A stretch of DNA of 64,000 nt from positions 445,902,270-445,966,269 of the forward strand of contig CM066032.1 in assembly GCA_033557465.1 (NCBI GenBank), read 5' to 3'. Shown here one piece after another: positions 31,661 through 42,797 of the stretch. Source of the stretch: Ichthyophis bannanicus. Lineage: Eukaryota > Chordata > Amphibia > Gymnophiona > Ichthyophiidae. Position 1 is the first letter of the stretch. Each line of letters begins with the position of its first letter. The notes under the pieces were generated by a model that did no database searches, had not been told where the DNA came from, and worked only from the letters and a program-made list of their open reading frames with translations. Position numbers and translations under genes: made by a program.

Positions 31661-33297
31661 TTCAAAATATGAAACCAGTGCTTTTGACTTTATTAATCAG
31701 TCAGCACTAGCAGCAAACAGTCCTACATTCTAACACCCTGGAACAATAATGGCAATACTATGGAGATAAGCTACAAGATCCACCTGCATTTTAGACTGTG
31801 ATCAGGTGAACTAGTTCATAGCACAGATGACATTTATGTAGCCACATGGTTATTTGTCCATTTCAGAGTGCCCTGAAAACCATCTCTTTTGCTATACGAG
31901 TAATCCTACACTTCTATAAGAATATGAAATCTAACCCTGTGAGACATCCCTCATTTCAGGCCAAAAGCAGGCAGTAGCCTCTTCCCAGCACTGTATTCCT
32001 TTCTGCCTCTTAGCAGCCATCACTCCACGCTCCCCAAATTAAAACAGGTACGCGAAGGGTTTAATCATTAATGCAGCTTGCCAAAGGACTGCTGGCAGAA
32101 GGAATGTGTCAGGTGACAGGGCACTACCTCCAAGGACATGAGACCTGTCAGTTTCTGTAACTGTATCTTGTTGGCTTGTCACAGTCAAGTTAATTGGAGG
32201 TATCTGTAGAATGGAGATCAAGCCAAGGTAGCAGAGGCTTCACCTCTAACAATAATTCTTATTTAAACTCGAAACACACAATTAATGTGTGAATGCAGAG
32301 AGCTGGGGAGAATGGCCAAAAAGACGTTGAAAAGATAATGATCTGTAAAGCAAGCTGTATAGGTACATGCAGTATATGGACTAGTGAAACAGAACTATCA
32401 GGAACTTTATGCAAATGTGTTATGACGGAAAAGAAAGGAGAAAGTAATATGGTTAAACCCATGAATGTATTTAACCAGAGAAAATAGACTTGAGGTTCTC
32501 TGCCTGGGTTCTTTGCTGCCTACTGCATTTTACCCTTATGGATGATGGATATTTTTCATCCGTACTTGCTTGGTTTACTGTACTTTGAGTATGTTGAAAA
32601 TTAAAATTATCACTTGGTTAATTCAAAATCTATTGCCCCCATTGTATTCGACAACAGGATTTCCCACTTGTTGCCATGCTGGCCAATGCAAAACCAAATA
32701 CAAAAAAACCTCTGCGTGGGATGTTGCAAAGGCTCAACTTCAGAAGACCTAAGCTTCCCAATACTTAGCAGAAAGAATGGGCACTGCAAAAATACAGCTA
32801 GACCAGAGATAAGTGGCACAGGAACATTAAGCGCCAAATAACATTCTACAGATTGTTTGCACACATCAACAAACTGCCATATTTGGCAAGCATGCTTCAT
32901 CCTAACACACATTTAGTTATTGACTTTTTCAAGGAGCTTGAGGTAAAATTATTCTAGTAGGTATTTATTATAGCAGACAGTCAGATTACTGAAGAGAATT
33001 GCAATCTAATCTAAACTTACATATATCATGTTTTATTAAATACAATTTCTAACCCAAGAAATCTCTTTTCTACATGTTATAACTCAAAAATATGTTTATA
33101 CTGTACTGATGAAACATTACAGTATGGTTGATTAACAAAAACTATATCATATTTGTGCTCTTCAGTTCTTAGCTTAGCACAGTGATGATCTCTGCCTGAG
33201 CCCCCTGCAGCAACATATCCGAAATCCTGCAGCAAATCTGCAGAGGGGATATCATGTTAGTCAAGAATCTGTTGGAAACTGGTAACATCCTGTAGGC
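31661..33297. other. About 1.6 kb with no recognised gene
   Basis: AT-rich, single-copy-looking sequence. Frames of 60 to 100 codons on both strands have no recognisable domain. No repeat borders are identified. Confidence 0.45.
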
Positions 33298-33950
33298 TAT
33301 GGGGGTCATTCTGAGGCACTAATAGCGGGAATGTACACCCTTCCTGTACGTACATCCCTGTTATTCGCCCCCATGCAAAGCTCCTTGTACGAACAGTGGG
33401 ATTGTATAGGGAGCCTTAGATGGGGGCGGGAGGGGGAAGACAGAAGGTGAAGCGAGGGTGGTGCATGGACAGGCCTTCACCCTGGAAGTAAAGGGCCGAT
33501 TCTGAGGTCGACCCTGTACGTCCTGGGTCGGCCTTTAAGATGAGGAACTTATTCCACCTCAGTGGCAGCAGGAAGGTGAGGTGGTGCAGTGGGTCCCACA
33601 CAGCCTGATTCTGGCCATGGTAGGCCGGATCGGGGGTTGGGCTTTGGGGAAAGGGGGGACTCTGTCCCACAGTTATCAATCATGGCTCCTGAATGGATCT
33701 GCAGTGTCATGGCGATGGGACATCATGGCATTGCGACTCCATTTAAGGACCTGAGTTAGCCAGGGATCTGTAGGGCATGCGCCTTTCAGAATCGGGGTCG
33801 GTCCTAAACATACAGGTTGGCAGATCCAATTCTGATCCCACCAGGGCTAGACACCCCCATGGTATCAAAATAGGGTCTACTGCCAAAAACCCCAATTCTG
33901 AGGGGCCATACAGGTGCTGAACATCCAGAAGGGAATTGGCCTTCACGTCT
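33298..33950. repeat. Unclassified hairpin-rich repeat R1, copy 2
   Basis: It starts TATGGGGGTCATTCTGAGGC and shares AAAGGGCCGATTCTGAGG, CCCTGTACGTCC and ACTTATTCCACCTC with the copies at 20358-20925 and 53505-54055. Short inverted pairs (GCAAAGCTCCTTGTACGA / GGGAGCC near 33375-33418) recur as in copy 1. The right border is uncertain. Confidence 0.55.
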
Positions 33951-34365
33951 TAATATGGGAAATTGGAACAATGACTGTATTTCTATTATGCCAAATAAAT
34001 TTAAATACGAATCAATCATGTTGTGTCTCCATTTTGTTTTTTGGGAGTTATATGGGTGGCACTCAATGAAGCTACAACTTGTTTGGACAGAAGAATTAAG
34101 AAAAGATTTGAGAAATGAGAAGAGGAGGAGGAGAGAAAATGGGATGAAAAAGAAAAGACGATAACCATGGAGGACGAGGGTATAGAGTAGAAGAGATGAC
34201 AGAGAAAAGGAGAGAAAGAATTAGGAATGAGTGCAAAGGGGATAAGGGATAGGGAATGTAGAGTTGGAAAAAAAAAAGTAGGCTGCTGGATTATTGCAGA
34301 CTGCTTTGCCACTATCTGGCTAATGCTGGAACAGTCTGGAGGTGGAGAAAAGAATTATTCAGATA
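33951..34365. other. Purine-rich unassigned sequence
   Basis: A strongly purine-biased stretch (GAAGAGGAGGAGGAGAG, AAAAGAAAAGA and similar) spans about 34085-34270. Frames here reflect low complexity and not genes. Confidence 0.5.
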
Positions 34366-34623
34366 CAGGAGATTTTCAGCCGCTATTTGGATTGCTTAGG
34401 GCAGGTGAAAATCTGACCTAAGTGCTATCCAGAGAGCTTACTCATACAGCAGTTAAAATTTGCCACAAAGGCAGCAATTATCTGAATAGTGGCAACACAA
34501 TCTGAATATTCAATAGCACCTACTATCTAGATCAGGGGTCTCAAACACGCGGCCCGCGGGCCACATGCGGCCCGCGAGAGACCTTTGTGCGGCCCGCGAT
34601 GCATAGGGGGAAAAAAAAAACAC

Positions 34624-35023
34624 CCCGGCTTCTGCTGCTGCTGCCGCCGCTGCCGTGGCCGGCAATAGCAGCAATATCGCAAGTTCCGCGGGCTCCGCTC
34701 CCCCCCCCCCTTCCTTCCTGCTTGCCTGCCAGTTCTCCGCTTCCGCTTCGGCTTTGCCTTTCAGAGCCGCGAAGGGAGAGCTTCTCCCTCGCGACTCTGT
34801 TCAGCCCGCTGGGGCAGATGGGAAATTTCCCATCTGCCCCAGCGGGCTGAACAGAGTCACGAGGGAGAAGCTCTCCCTTCGCGGCTCTGGAAGGCGAAGC
34901 CGCAGCGGGGAACGGGCAGGCAAGCAGGAAGGAAGGAAGGGGGGGGAGCGGAGCCCGCGGGACTTGCGATATTGCTGCTATTGCCGGCCACGGCAGCGGC
35001 GGCAGCAGCAGCAGAAGCTGGGT
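34624..35023. repeat. About 400-bp near-perfect palindrome inside the hAT element
   Basis: The arms meet at GGGAAATTTCCC (centre about 34825). The left arm runs outward through CATCTGCCCCAGCGGGCTGA, the reversed GCGACTC and TTCGCGGCTCT words, and CTTGCCTGCC, to GCTTCTGCTGCTGCTGCC. The right arm mirrors it to GGCAGCAGCAGCAGAAGC. Differences are a few substitutions and small gaps. RNA or single-stranded DNA of this region would form a very stable GC-rich hairpin. Confidence 0.9.
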
Positions 35024-35044
35024 TTTTTTAAAAGTTTAATTTTC

Positions 35045-35560
35045 CCGGGGGGGGGGGGAGCAGGACTTGATGGGGGGGAGAGCAGAACTTGATGGGGGGG
35101 AGCAGGACTGGGGGGGGGAGAGCAGGACTGGAGGGGGGGGGAGAGCTGGAAGTTATGGGGGGAGCAGGACTGGGGGGGGTGCAGGACTTGGTGGGGGGGG
35201 GAGAGAGAGCAGGACTGGGGGGGGGGGAGCAGGACTTGATGGGGGGGGGGAGAGCAGTACCTGGGGGGGGGAGCAGGACGGGGGGGGAGCAGGACTTGAT
35301 GGGGGGGGAGCAGGACTTGATGGGGGGGGGAGAGCAGGACTGGGGGGGGGAGCAGGACTGGGGGGGGAGCAGGACTTGATGGGGGGGGGAGAGCAGGACC
35401 TGGGGGGGGAGCAGGACGGGGGGGGGAGCAGGACTTGATGGGGGGGGGAGCAGGTCATGATGGGGGGGAGCAGGACGGGGGGGGGAGAGCAGGACGGGGG
35501 GGGGACCAGGACGGGGGGGGGAGCAGGACGGGGGGGGGAGCAGGACTTGATGTGTGGCTG
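35045..35560 (+). repeat. G-run minisatellite (GGGGGGGAGCAGGACT units), G-quadruplex prone
   Basis: Units of the form G7-12 followed by AGCAGGACT, with or without TGATG or a GAGAG spacer, repeat more than fifteen times. Nearly every unit carries a run of seven or more G, so multiple G-quadruplexes could form on the plus strand. The glycine-rich and proline-rich frames here are translations of low-complexity DNA and not genes. Run lengths are likely to be unreliable. Confidence 0.93.
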
Positions 35561-36065
35561 GGGGGGGTAGTACTGAAAATGGGGTGATGGGGGTTAGGAC
35601 TGGTAATGGACAGATGGGGGTTAGGACTGGAGGTGGTCTGATTAGGGGGCTAAGACTGAAATGGGGTTATGGGGGGGCTAAGAATGAAGATAGGGTGATG
35701 GAAGGGTTAGGCCTGGAAGTGGGCTGTTGGGGGGCTTAGGACCGATAATGGGCTGGGGGGGGGGCTAGAACTGGTAATGGACTGGGGGGGGGGTGCTATG
35801 ACTGGAAATGGGCCGAGTAGAAGGGGGAGCTTGAACTGCAAATAGCTGATGGGGACAGGGTCTTGGAATGGTAATGGGCTGAGTGGAAGGGGGCTTGGAA
35901 TGGAAATGGGCTGATGGGGAGGGGGCTTGGAAAGGAAATGGGCTGTGAGGGGAGGGAGCTAGGACTGGAAATGGGCTGATGATGCGGGGACTAGAAGGGA
36001 GCGGATGCTGGGTGGGGCAGGAGCTAGAAGGGAGTTGATGTTGGGGGACGATTAGAATGGGATGG
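35561..36065 (+). repeat. Degenerate G-rich tandem (ACTGGAAATGGGCTGATGGG type)
   Basis: Diverged units of about 35-45 bases share the words GGGG, CTAGGACTGG, AATGGGCTGATGG and GGGGCTTGG. It appears to be an older extension of the adjacent minisatellite, within the hAT element. Confidence 0.75.
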
Positions 36066-37110
36066 GGGTGGGAGAGTGAAATGGAGAGGGGAAATATATT
36101 GTGTGTGGGAGGGAAGAAAAATCTACAATTGGCCGGGTATTGGGAGAGTAAGTGGAGATTGAGGATGGAGGGGTAAAATTTGAGTGGATGAAATAGGAAT
36201 GAGGAAAGAGCAAAAGGAGAATGATTAGTATGTTAAAGCAGATGTAGAGAGAATGGAAAAAAACTAGGAAAGAAGAAAGGACAAATGGACAGCAGACGAT
36301 GGAGAGTTAGCAGAAGACACAAAGAAACCAGAAGAAAGTGAATGGAACAATTGCAACTGAAAAAAAAATGCACAAAAGGTAGAAAAATATCTCTTTATTT
36401 TGAATTTATTAACTGAAATATGTCAGCTCTTGGAAATGTGCATCTTTAACGTCTGCACTTTATTTAATACAAGAGGAAATCAATGTATAGTTTTATTTCT
36501 ACAGTGTTGTACATTCTAAGTTTGGCTTTTGGGGTTCCCAGTTTAATTGTCTTCCTGTTTCTAAATTGTGATTCCTTGTTTGGTGATGGTGTATGTTCTG
36601 CATGTGTAACTGAGCTGAGGTATTCTGTTTATGTAATTCCTATTTGACATTGCCACTTGTTCTCTTTCCCGAGTAGGTCATGTATTGTTATTCTCTGAAA
36701 TGTGTTGATTTAATATTTGCAGTGTTGCCTTTTGATAGTTAGGGTATGGTGCTTTGTGAGTCCTGGTAGTGCTGTTAGGACACGGCAGGTTTGCTATGGG
36801 TTCTAAATGAGCAGTGTTTCTAGTAGTTCCTAATGTGCCTGGCGGTTGGCACTGGTTTATAGTAATGTAGAAATCTTTTAGTCTTTCTTTATCCATACAC
36901 TCATTAAGAGGCATGTTTACTAAAAGTTAGTGTATGGTAGCATTATGCAAATATTTATGCAAATGATGCCCTTATGCAAATGAGGCCTGCGTCTTGTGCG
37001 GCCCCCGGGTTACTCTACAAGTCCTCATTTGGCCCTCAAAGCAATTTGAGTTTGAGACCCCTGATCTAGATAGTACTGCTGAACATTCAGATTTTTTTGC
37101 TTGCAGCGGC

Positions 37111-37818
37111 CAGCATTTAACAAAAAACAAAAAAACCCACAGGCTCAATATTATGCCCTTATTATAAGCCCTTCAGGGACAGGAAAACCCTACTGCACTC
37201 AAATGTAACTTGCACTAAGGCACTAGGAAAATGTGTGAGCCAAAATCCAATGTTGACACCTCCTCCCCATCCTCTCTCTTCTGATCTTCCCCCACCTCCA
37301 TTACTTGCTCTCTCCCTTTCCACATCCTAGATGCCTCATTCTGGTGTCTCCATCCCAAGTGCCTTTATATAAATACAATACAAACACACACCACTTCCTT
37401 CAGCCCTCTTCACACTCTTTAGAAATGAAACCCACCCCTCCCCTCCAGTTTTGATGAGGTTGACAGGAGGTCATGGTGAATTGTGATACTATGGGCCAGG
37501 ATGTCTTGTACTATTCAGGTTCTGATTACTGCTTCGAACTGGGCAGCAGATAACGACATGGCATTGCCCGTTAACACTGCTTATCTTTTACTGCCTATCT
37601 GAGAGGGAAATTGGCCAGTAAAAGAAGAACTAGCTGTTCCTTCCTAACCCAGCTCAGTTACCCATCCCCTACAGCAATCCCATTATAGCCAGTCAATTCA
37701 AGGGCTAGATTCTGCAGCCCTTCCTGTAGTCATGAAATTATTGGAGACCAGCGCTTTTGACTGGTTTGATTATTGGCCTTTCCAAATCCAAGTTGAAGTT
37801 AAGTTACATTCAGGTACA
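37111..37818. other. Unassigned sequence, ending in a minus-strand LINE/SINE tail
   Basis: No gene is recognised. The last about 30 bases (AGTTAAGTTACATTCAGGTA) match the dispersed tail phrase of 18545-18570. The phrase continues beyond DIRS-A at 43760 with GGGTATTTCCC, which shows that DIRS-A landed inside that older repeat. Confidence 0.5.
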
Positions 37819-37860
37819 AATGGAAATTACACTAACCTGGTAATTGTAGTTCCTGGAGGG

Positions 37861-37974
37861 TCCAGTTTAGTCCTCCAACATCGGGTAGTGCCCCTCCTCC
37901 TGCAGCCGGGAGACTGGACCAATCAAATCTTCTGTAGTATATATGCAGCCGGAGCTCCCAGAAGTCCCCAGTGT
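37861..37974. repeat. Left inverted terminal repeat of DIRS-A
   Basis: Runs from TCCAGTTTAGTCCTCCAACA to GAAGTCCCCAGTGT. It is identical to the reverse complement of 43631-43744 apart from one C/T difference (GTAGTGCCCCTCC against GTAGTGTCCCTCC). The near identity suggests recent insertion. Confidence 0.95.
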
Positions 37975-38306
37975 ACTAGTAACAAAGCATACTTAACGAA
38001 GCAACACATTAGATTAATATACAAAATGACCTAATTAAAGAACAATTTGTTCCCCCCCAAGAAATATCCAACCCCCTCCCCAAACGAGGAAGTCAGAACA
38101 CTGCATCGCGCCGGCACCGACGCCTCAGGAATCAAAACACCGCTCCCCACCAGAAGTTCAGGAGCTGCCTGAACCCCCGAGACAGGGAAGAGCCTCTGCA
38201 AAAAACGCGGCTGCCACAGAGGGACCGAACGGCAAGAGGAACCGTCTTAATATCAACCGTTCGGAAAGGCGCGCCGCACCACATTAGCAGATAGTCGGGA
38301 GGGAAG

Positions 38307-38401
38307 GAGGACTAAACTGGACCCTCCAGGAACTACAATTACCAGGTTAGTGTAATTTCCATTTCCTGTTCGGTAATCCAGTTTAGTCCTCCAACATCGG
38401 G
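38307..38401. other. Internal complementary region of DIRS-A (circle-junction mirror)
   Basis: The first part (GGAGGACTAAACTGGACCCT through TAATTTCCATTT) is the reverse complement of the left outer end at 37819-37874. The second part (CCTGTTCGGTAATCCAGTTT through CAACATCGGG) is the reverse complement of the right outer end at 43720-43756. The two abut directly, so this piece equals the joined ends of a circle and fixes the element termini. Confidence 0.95.
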
Positions 38402-38415
38402 ATGTAACAGAGCAG

Positions 38416-39879
38416 TTAAGACCGGGCGGGACCTTGCCATCTGGCGCGCAGAACCGCCGAACCAAAACAGGAATCCCGAGCCGCTGACACATCTAAGCGA
38501 TAGTGTCTACTGAAAGCATGCAGAGACGACCAAGTGGCCGCCCTACAGATATCTGCCGGCGGAACCAGGCTATACTCCGCCCAAGAGGTCGCCTGAGCCC
38601 TAGTGGAATGAGCCCTCAGACCCTCCGGAACAGACCGCTGTTGCAACAGATACGCGGACGCGATCGCCTCTTTGAGCCATCTAGCAATGGAGGCTTTAGC
38701 TGCCACTTCCCCTTTACGCGCACCCCCGAAGAGCACGAAAAGCCGGTCAGATTTCCGAAAAGACTCGGTAACCTTTAAATAACGATGGAGCGTACGACCC
38801 ACATCGAGCCGGAGAAGACCTTTGTCCATTGACCCGACAGATTGCGAAGAAAGCACTGGAAGAAACACTGCCTGATTCATGTGAAAGGGAGACACCACCT
38901 TTGGCAGAAAGGAAGGAACCGGACGGAGAACGATCCGATCCGCGGAAAAAGACAAGAAAGGCTCTCGACAGGACAATGCATGCAGATCTGAAATGCGCCG
39001 TGCCGAACAGATGGCTACAAGAAAAACCGCCTTCAGCATGAGATCTTTCAGAGACGCCCTGCGCAGGGGCTCAAAAGGTTCACGAACCAGGGCCCTCAGA
39101 ACTAAATTCAAGTCCCAAGGAGGAACGAAAACTCTGCGGGAGGGCCGCAAATGAAAAACAGCCGTAAGGAATCGGCGTACATCCGGATGAGCCCCGAGCA
39201 GACGACCCAAAACCTTGCCGCGGTAACACGAGATAGCCGCCAGCAGGACTTTTAGGGAACTAGCCGCAAGGCCCTTATCGAAACCATCCTGAAGAAAACT
39301 TAAAACGACGGGCACGGAAACCGTCGCCGCCCGGACTCCCCGCCGGGAGCACCAGTCTTCAAAAATCCTCCAAATCTGAACGTAAGTAAGAGAAGTGGAC
39401 GTTTTCCTCGCCCGCAGAAGGGTAGAAATCACCGCGGGGGAGTAGCCCTTCCTTTTCAGCCGAGCCCTCTCAATGGCCAAACCGTAAGCGAGAATCGATC
39501 CACTTGGGGCATCCGCAAGGGACCCTGAAGAAGAAGATCCGGTAGAGCGGGCAGGAGCCAAGGAACGCCGTCGCGCAACCGGACCAGATCGGCATACCAG
39601 GGCCTCCGGGGCCAATCCGGGGCCACCAGTAACACGCGACCCCGGTGGCTCTCGATACGTTGTACGACCCGGCCGATCAGAGCCCACGGAGGAAAGACAT
39701 AAAGAAGACCGGACGTGGGCCACGGCTGAATGAGAGCGTCGAGCCCCTCGGACATGCGCTCCCTTCGCCTGCTGAAGAAGCGCCCTGTCTTGGCTGATTG
39801 AAAGGTCGCCATGAGATCCATGATGGGTGGACCCCACCGCCGGACGATTTGTGCGTAAACCTGTGGGTTTAGCTCCCAT
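38416..39879 (-). CDS. DIRS-A tyrosine recombinase, open frame
   Basis: The frame gives 487 residues from the first ATG. About the first 140 overlap the RNase H frame and may not all belong to the enzyme. A core-binding-like helical part lies at about 145-245. The catalytic part shows the first Arg in SARRIS (about 294-295), HSTR (His424, Arg427), and Tyr460 in RHYRLD, the R-HxxR-Y set of tyrosine recombinases. Family knowledge: it integrates circular element cDNA by site-specific strand exchange, leaving no target duplication. No stop or shift breaks it and all recognisable catalytic residues are present, so the product could be functional if expressed. The start codon is uncertain. Confidence 0.92.
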   Translation of the reverse strand: MGAKPTGLRTNRPAVGSTHHGSHGDLSISQDRALLQQAKGAHVRGARRSHSAVAHVRSSLCLSSVGSDRPGRTTYREPPGSRVTGGPGLAPEALVCRSGPVARRRSLAPARSTGSSSSGSLADAPSGSILAYGLAIERARLKRKGYSPAVISTLLRARKTSTSLTYVQIWRIFEDWCSRRGVRAATVSVPVVLSFLQDGFDKGLAASSLKVLLAAISCYRGKVLGRLLGAHPDVRRFLTAVFHLRPSRRVFVPPWDLNLVLRALVREPFEPLRRASLKDLMLKAVFLVAICSARRISDLHALSCREPFLSFSADRIVLRPVPSFLPKVVSPFHMNQAVFLPVLSSQSVGSMDKGLLRLDVGRTLHRYLKVTESFRKSDRLFVLFGGARKGEVAAKASIARWLKEAIASAYLLQQRSVPEGLRAHSTRAQATSWAEYSLVPPADICRAATWSSLHAFSRHYRLDVSAARDSCFGSAVLRARWQGPARS

Positions 39880-41592
39880 TCTCCGGGGTCCACCCGCACT
39901 CTGCTGAGAAAATCGGCCTGGACATTGTCTACGCCCGCAATGTGAGCCACAGAGATCGCTGGAAGGCGAGTTTGCACCCAGTTGAACAAGGCCGCCACTT
40001 CTGCCTCCAGGGCCACGCTACCGGTACCCCCTTGGCGATTGATGTAAGCTACAGTGGACGCATTGTCCGACAGGACTCTCACCGGCCGTCCGAGAACCAG
40101 GGTCTCCAGGTCCACCAGGGCTAGCCGGACTGCCCGCAATTCGAGACGGTTGATCAACCAAGAGGCCTCCAGGGGAGACCATTCCCCTGAGCAAAGCGGA
40201 ACTCGCAGTGAGCCCCCCAGCCGGTTAAGCTCGCATCCGTCGTGAACGGAACCCACAGAGGAGGCTCCAAGGGAATCCCTCGCGACAGGTTCTCGGCGGA
40301 GAGCCACCACCGGAGGGATCGGTGAACCGTCTTTGGGCAAGGCAATCTCTTGTTCAACGAGTCGAACTGGTTGGACCAACGTCGCAGAAGAGCACTCTGC
40401 AGCGGACGCATGTGGAAGCGCGCCCAAGGCACCACCTCCAAGGTCGCCGCCATCGTGCCGAGGAGCCGCAGGTACCACCACGCCGACGGAGCTGGCATCC
40501 CCCGGAAGAGACGGACCAGAGCCTGCAACGCCAGCACGCGTCGCTCCGGAAGGCACACCAAGCCCCTTGCTGTGTCGAAGCGGACTCCCAGATACTCGAG
40601 ATCCTGTGTCGGAGACAGACAACTCTTGCATTCGTTCACCACCCATCCGAGGGACCGAAGGAGATCCACCACCCTGCTCGTGACTTGCACACACTCCCGA
40701 CTGGACTTCGCTCGAATCAACCAGTCGTCGAGATATGGATGGACCAGGATGCCCTCCTTGCGCAACGCCGCCGCGACTACAACCATTACCTTTGTGAAGG
40801 TGCGGGGAGCCGTGGCGAGTCCGAACGGCATGGCCCGGAATTGAAAATGGCCCCACGGGAGCGCAAAGCGGAGAAACCGTTGATGGGAGGGCCGGATGGG
40901 AATGTGTAAATAGGCCTCTGTAAGATCGAGGGATGTCAAAAATTCCCCTTGACGCACCGCTACGATGACTGACCGCAGGGTCTCCATGCGAAAGTGCGGT
41001 ACTCTGAGAGCGCGATTCACGCCTTTGAGATCCAAGATCGGACGAAGGGAACCGCCCTTTTTGGGAACCACAAAATAGATGGAGTAGCGACCTGCGCCTC
41101 TTTCCAAAGGCGGGACCGGAACCACAGCCCCCAGAGAGAGAAGCCGATCCAGGGTCACGCGGATGTCCCGCGCCTTTTGAGCTCCCTTGCTGGGAGACAG
41201 AACAAACGAATCCGGAAGTGGGTGCGCAAACTCTAGGGCATAACCTTCTTCTATAATCTGCAGCACCCACCGATCTGACGTAATTTGGGCCCAAGAAGGA
41301 AGAAGTCACGCAAACGACCCCCGATGACCGGGTCTTCCTCTAGAGCCCGCCTCGTTTCATTGTGGCTTGCGATTAAAGGAAGAGGCCGAGGAAGAGGCGG
41401 CTCCGGAGAAGCCCCTTCCCGCTCCTCTGAAACCACGAAACCCTTGATGACGGGTTCCAAAACGGCCGCGCTGCGAAGTCCACAGCCGGGAAGAACGAAA
41501 TCTGCGCGCATCCCGAAACTGGCCGCGCGCTGAGGTGGACGACCTATTAAGCTTAGGCTTATCCTCTGGAAGCCGACCACCCTTCGACTCAC
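39456..41592 (-). pseudogene. DIRS-A reverse transcriptase / RNase H, two apparent single-base shifts
   Basis: The RT core (frame 41266-40154) shows VPKKGGSLRPILDLKGVN (68-84), LTSLDLTEAYLHIPI (110-124), PFGLATAPRTFTKVM and the catalytic YLDD (178-181, bases 40735-40724). RNase H begins in the same frame with TTDASLTGWG. After the GGGG run near 40186-40190 the reading passes to a second frame that holds LELRAVRLAL, VLSDNAS and HIAGVDNVQADFLSR and ends at 39456. Upstream, a third frame (41592 to about 41293) carries the N-terminal stretch, joined by another apparent shift near the GGGCCC at 41289-41293. Both shifts are one base and lie in short homopolymers, so decay or a sequencing error are equally possible. 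Confidence 0.88.
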
Positions 41593-42797
41593 CGAGATCC
41601 TTCACCAGCTTATCCAGAGCCTCACCAAATAACAACCTGCCCTTAAAGGGTAGTTTACTGAGACGAGACTTGGAAGAACCGTCGGCCGCCCAATTGCGCA
41701 ACCAGATGGACCGTCGTGCCGCTACCATGGAGGCCATGCTATTAGCTAGGGAGCGTATTAAATCATAACACAGATCCGCCAAGTAGGCCGATCCCGACTC
41801 CACGCGGGTAACGTCCAACAGCCCCTGTTGGTCCATACCGGACCCCGAGCGCAGGTGCTGCGACCATCGCAAACAAGCTCGAGCTACCCACGCCCCACAT
41901 ATAGAAGCTTGTAACGATAAGGCGTTGGTCTCGAAGGCTTGCTTCAACAAATTATCAACCTTTTTGTCCTGAACATCCCTCAGGGCTGCGGCCCCTTCAA
42001 CCGGGATGGTGGTTTTCTTAGTCACTGCCGAAACGGCAGCATCCACCCGTGGAGACTTAAACAAGTCCCTGTCCTTGTCGGCAAGGGGGTAAAGACGATT
42101 CATGGTCCGAATCCCTTTCAAAGCGGATTCCGGTTGCTCCCATTCCGCATGGATCATCTGCTCAACTACTCGGTGCACAGGAAAAACTACCTGGGCATCC
42201 CTGACCGCCTGAATGAGAGGATCCTCGAGACCCTCCTCCTCCAGCGGCCGCACCGCAGAGAGGTTAAGTGCTTGGAGAGACTCCGTGACCAAAGGTACCA
42301 GCTCGTCCCTTCGAAACACCCGAATGATGCGAGCCTGATCTTCCGGTTCTGGAAGCTCTCCGTCTTCTAATTCCTCCGCCTCAATATCCGGATCCCCCTC
42401 AGCCTCGGAATCCGGGAGGCAAAGGGCGTCCTGATCCTGGTCCCCCAACCTGGGCCGCTTGACAGCGGGTTGGGAAGACCGCTGAACCCCCCCTGCGGAA
42501 GGCCTGATGCATGAGAAGAACAAAACCCGGGAAAAAGTCTATAGGCGACGCCACCATAGCCGCCTGCTGGAGCTCAGGGACCGACGTATTAGACGCCGGG
42601 CCCAGACCAGAAGGAAGGATGCTCGGTGAAGGGACACTGTCCCCCGAAAGAGAAGGGTCCCCGGGCACATGCTGTTCCTTAATTTCAATAGGCAGCTCCA
42701 GTTCTGAAGAAACTGCAGCACAGCTCTTACAGATTCCAGAGTCAGTCATTGTACCTCTGCGGGAGCCACAAATTACACACTGAGGTTTGGCAGCCAT
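41357..42797 (-). pseudogene. DIRS-A Gag-like ORF1, one apparent frameshift
   Basis: The start is taken at the ATG at 42797 (MAAKPQ), because a Cys2-X12-Cys2 zinc-finger-like cluster follows at once (CVIC...CKSC). After about 100 residues the frame is lost at a run of G on the minus strand (bases about 42487-42492) and continues in another frame, open from 42523 to 41357. That part has an acidic segment (EAEGDPDIEAEELEDGELPE), a helical core (DLFKSPRVDAAVSAVTKKT), a SKSRLSKLPFKGRLLFGEAL segment shared with DIRS-B, and an Arg/Gly/Phe-rich C-terminus of RNA-binding type. It is expected to package element RNA. A single added or missing base in a homopolymer may be a sequencing artefact. Confidence 0.85.

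Larger units (their letters stand above)
34533..37063. mobile_element. hAT-superfamily non-autonomous DNA transposon, 8-bp duplication
   Basis: The left end CAGGGGTCTCAAACACGCGG and the reverse complement of the right end, CAGGGGTCTCAAACTCAAAT, form a terminal inverted repeat of about 14 bases. Both are flanked by the identical 8-mer ATCTAGAT (34525-34532 and 37064-37071), the hAT signature. The interior holds a roughly 400-base palindrome, a G-run minisatellite, a decayed GGAAATGGGCTGATGGGG-type tandem and an AT-rich part. No transposase is recognisable. GCGGCCCGCGGGCC-rich subterminal text is visible at both ends. It lies within older sequence carrying ATTCAG words (34365-34532 and 37072-37110). 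Confidence 0.88.

Noticed and set aside
34587..35092. Overlapping 87- and 145-codon frames with Ala/Pro-rich text
   Set aside because: They fall in the hAT palindrome and result from its GC-rich composition.
35067..35438. Long glycine-rich and proline-rich frames on both strands
   Set aside because: They are translations of the G-run minisatellite in every frame and have no sign of coding selection.
40322..40909. 195-codon plus-strand frame opposite the DIRS-A RT
   Set aside because: It is antisense to a clearly identified reverse transcriptase, in GC-rich DNA where antisense frames are common.
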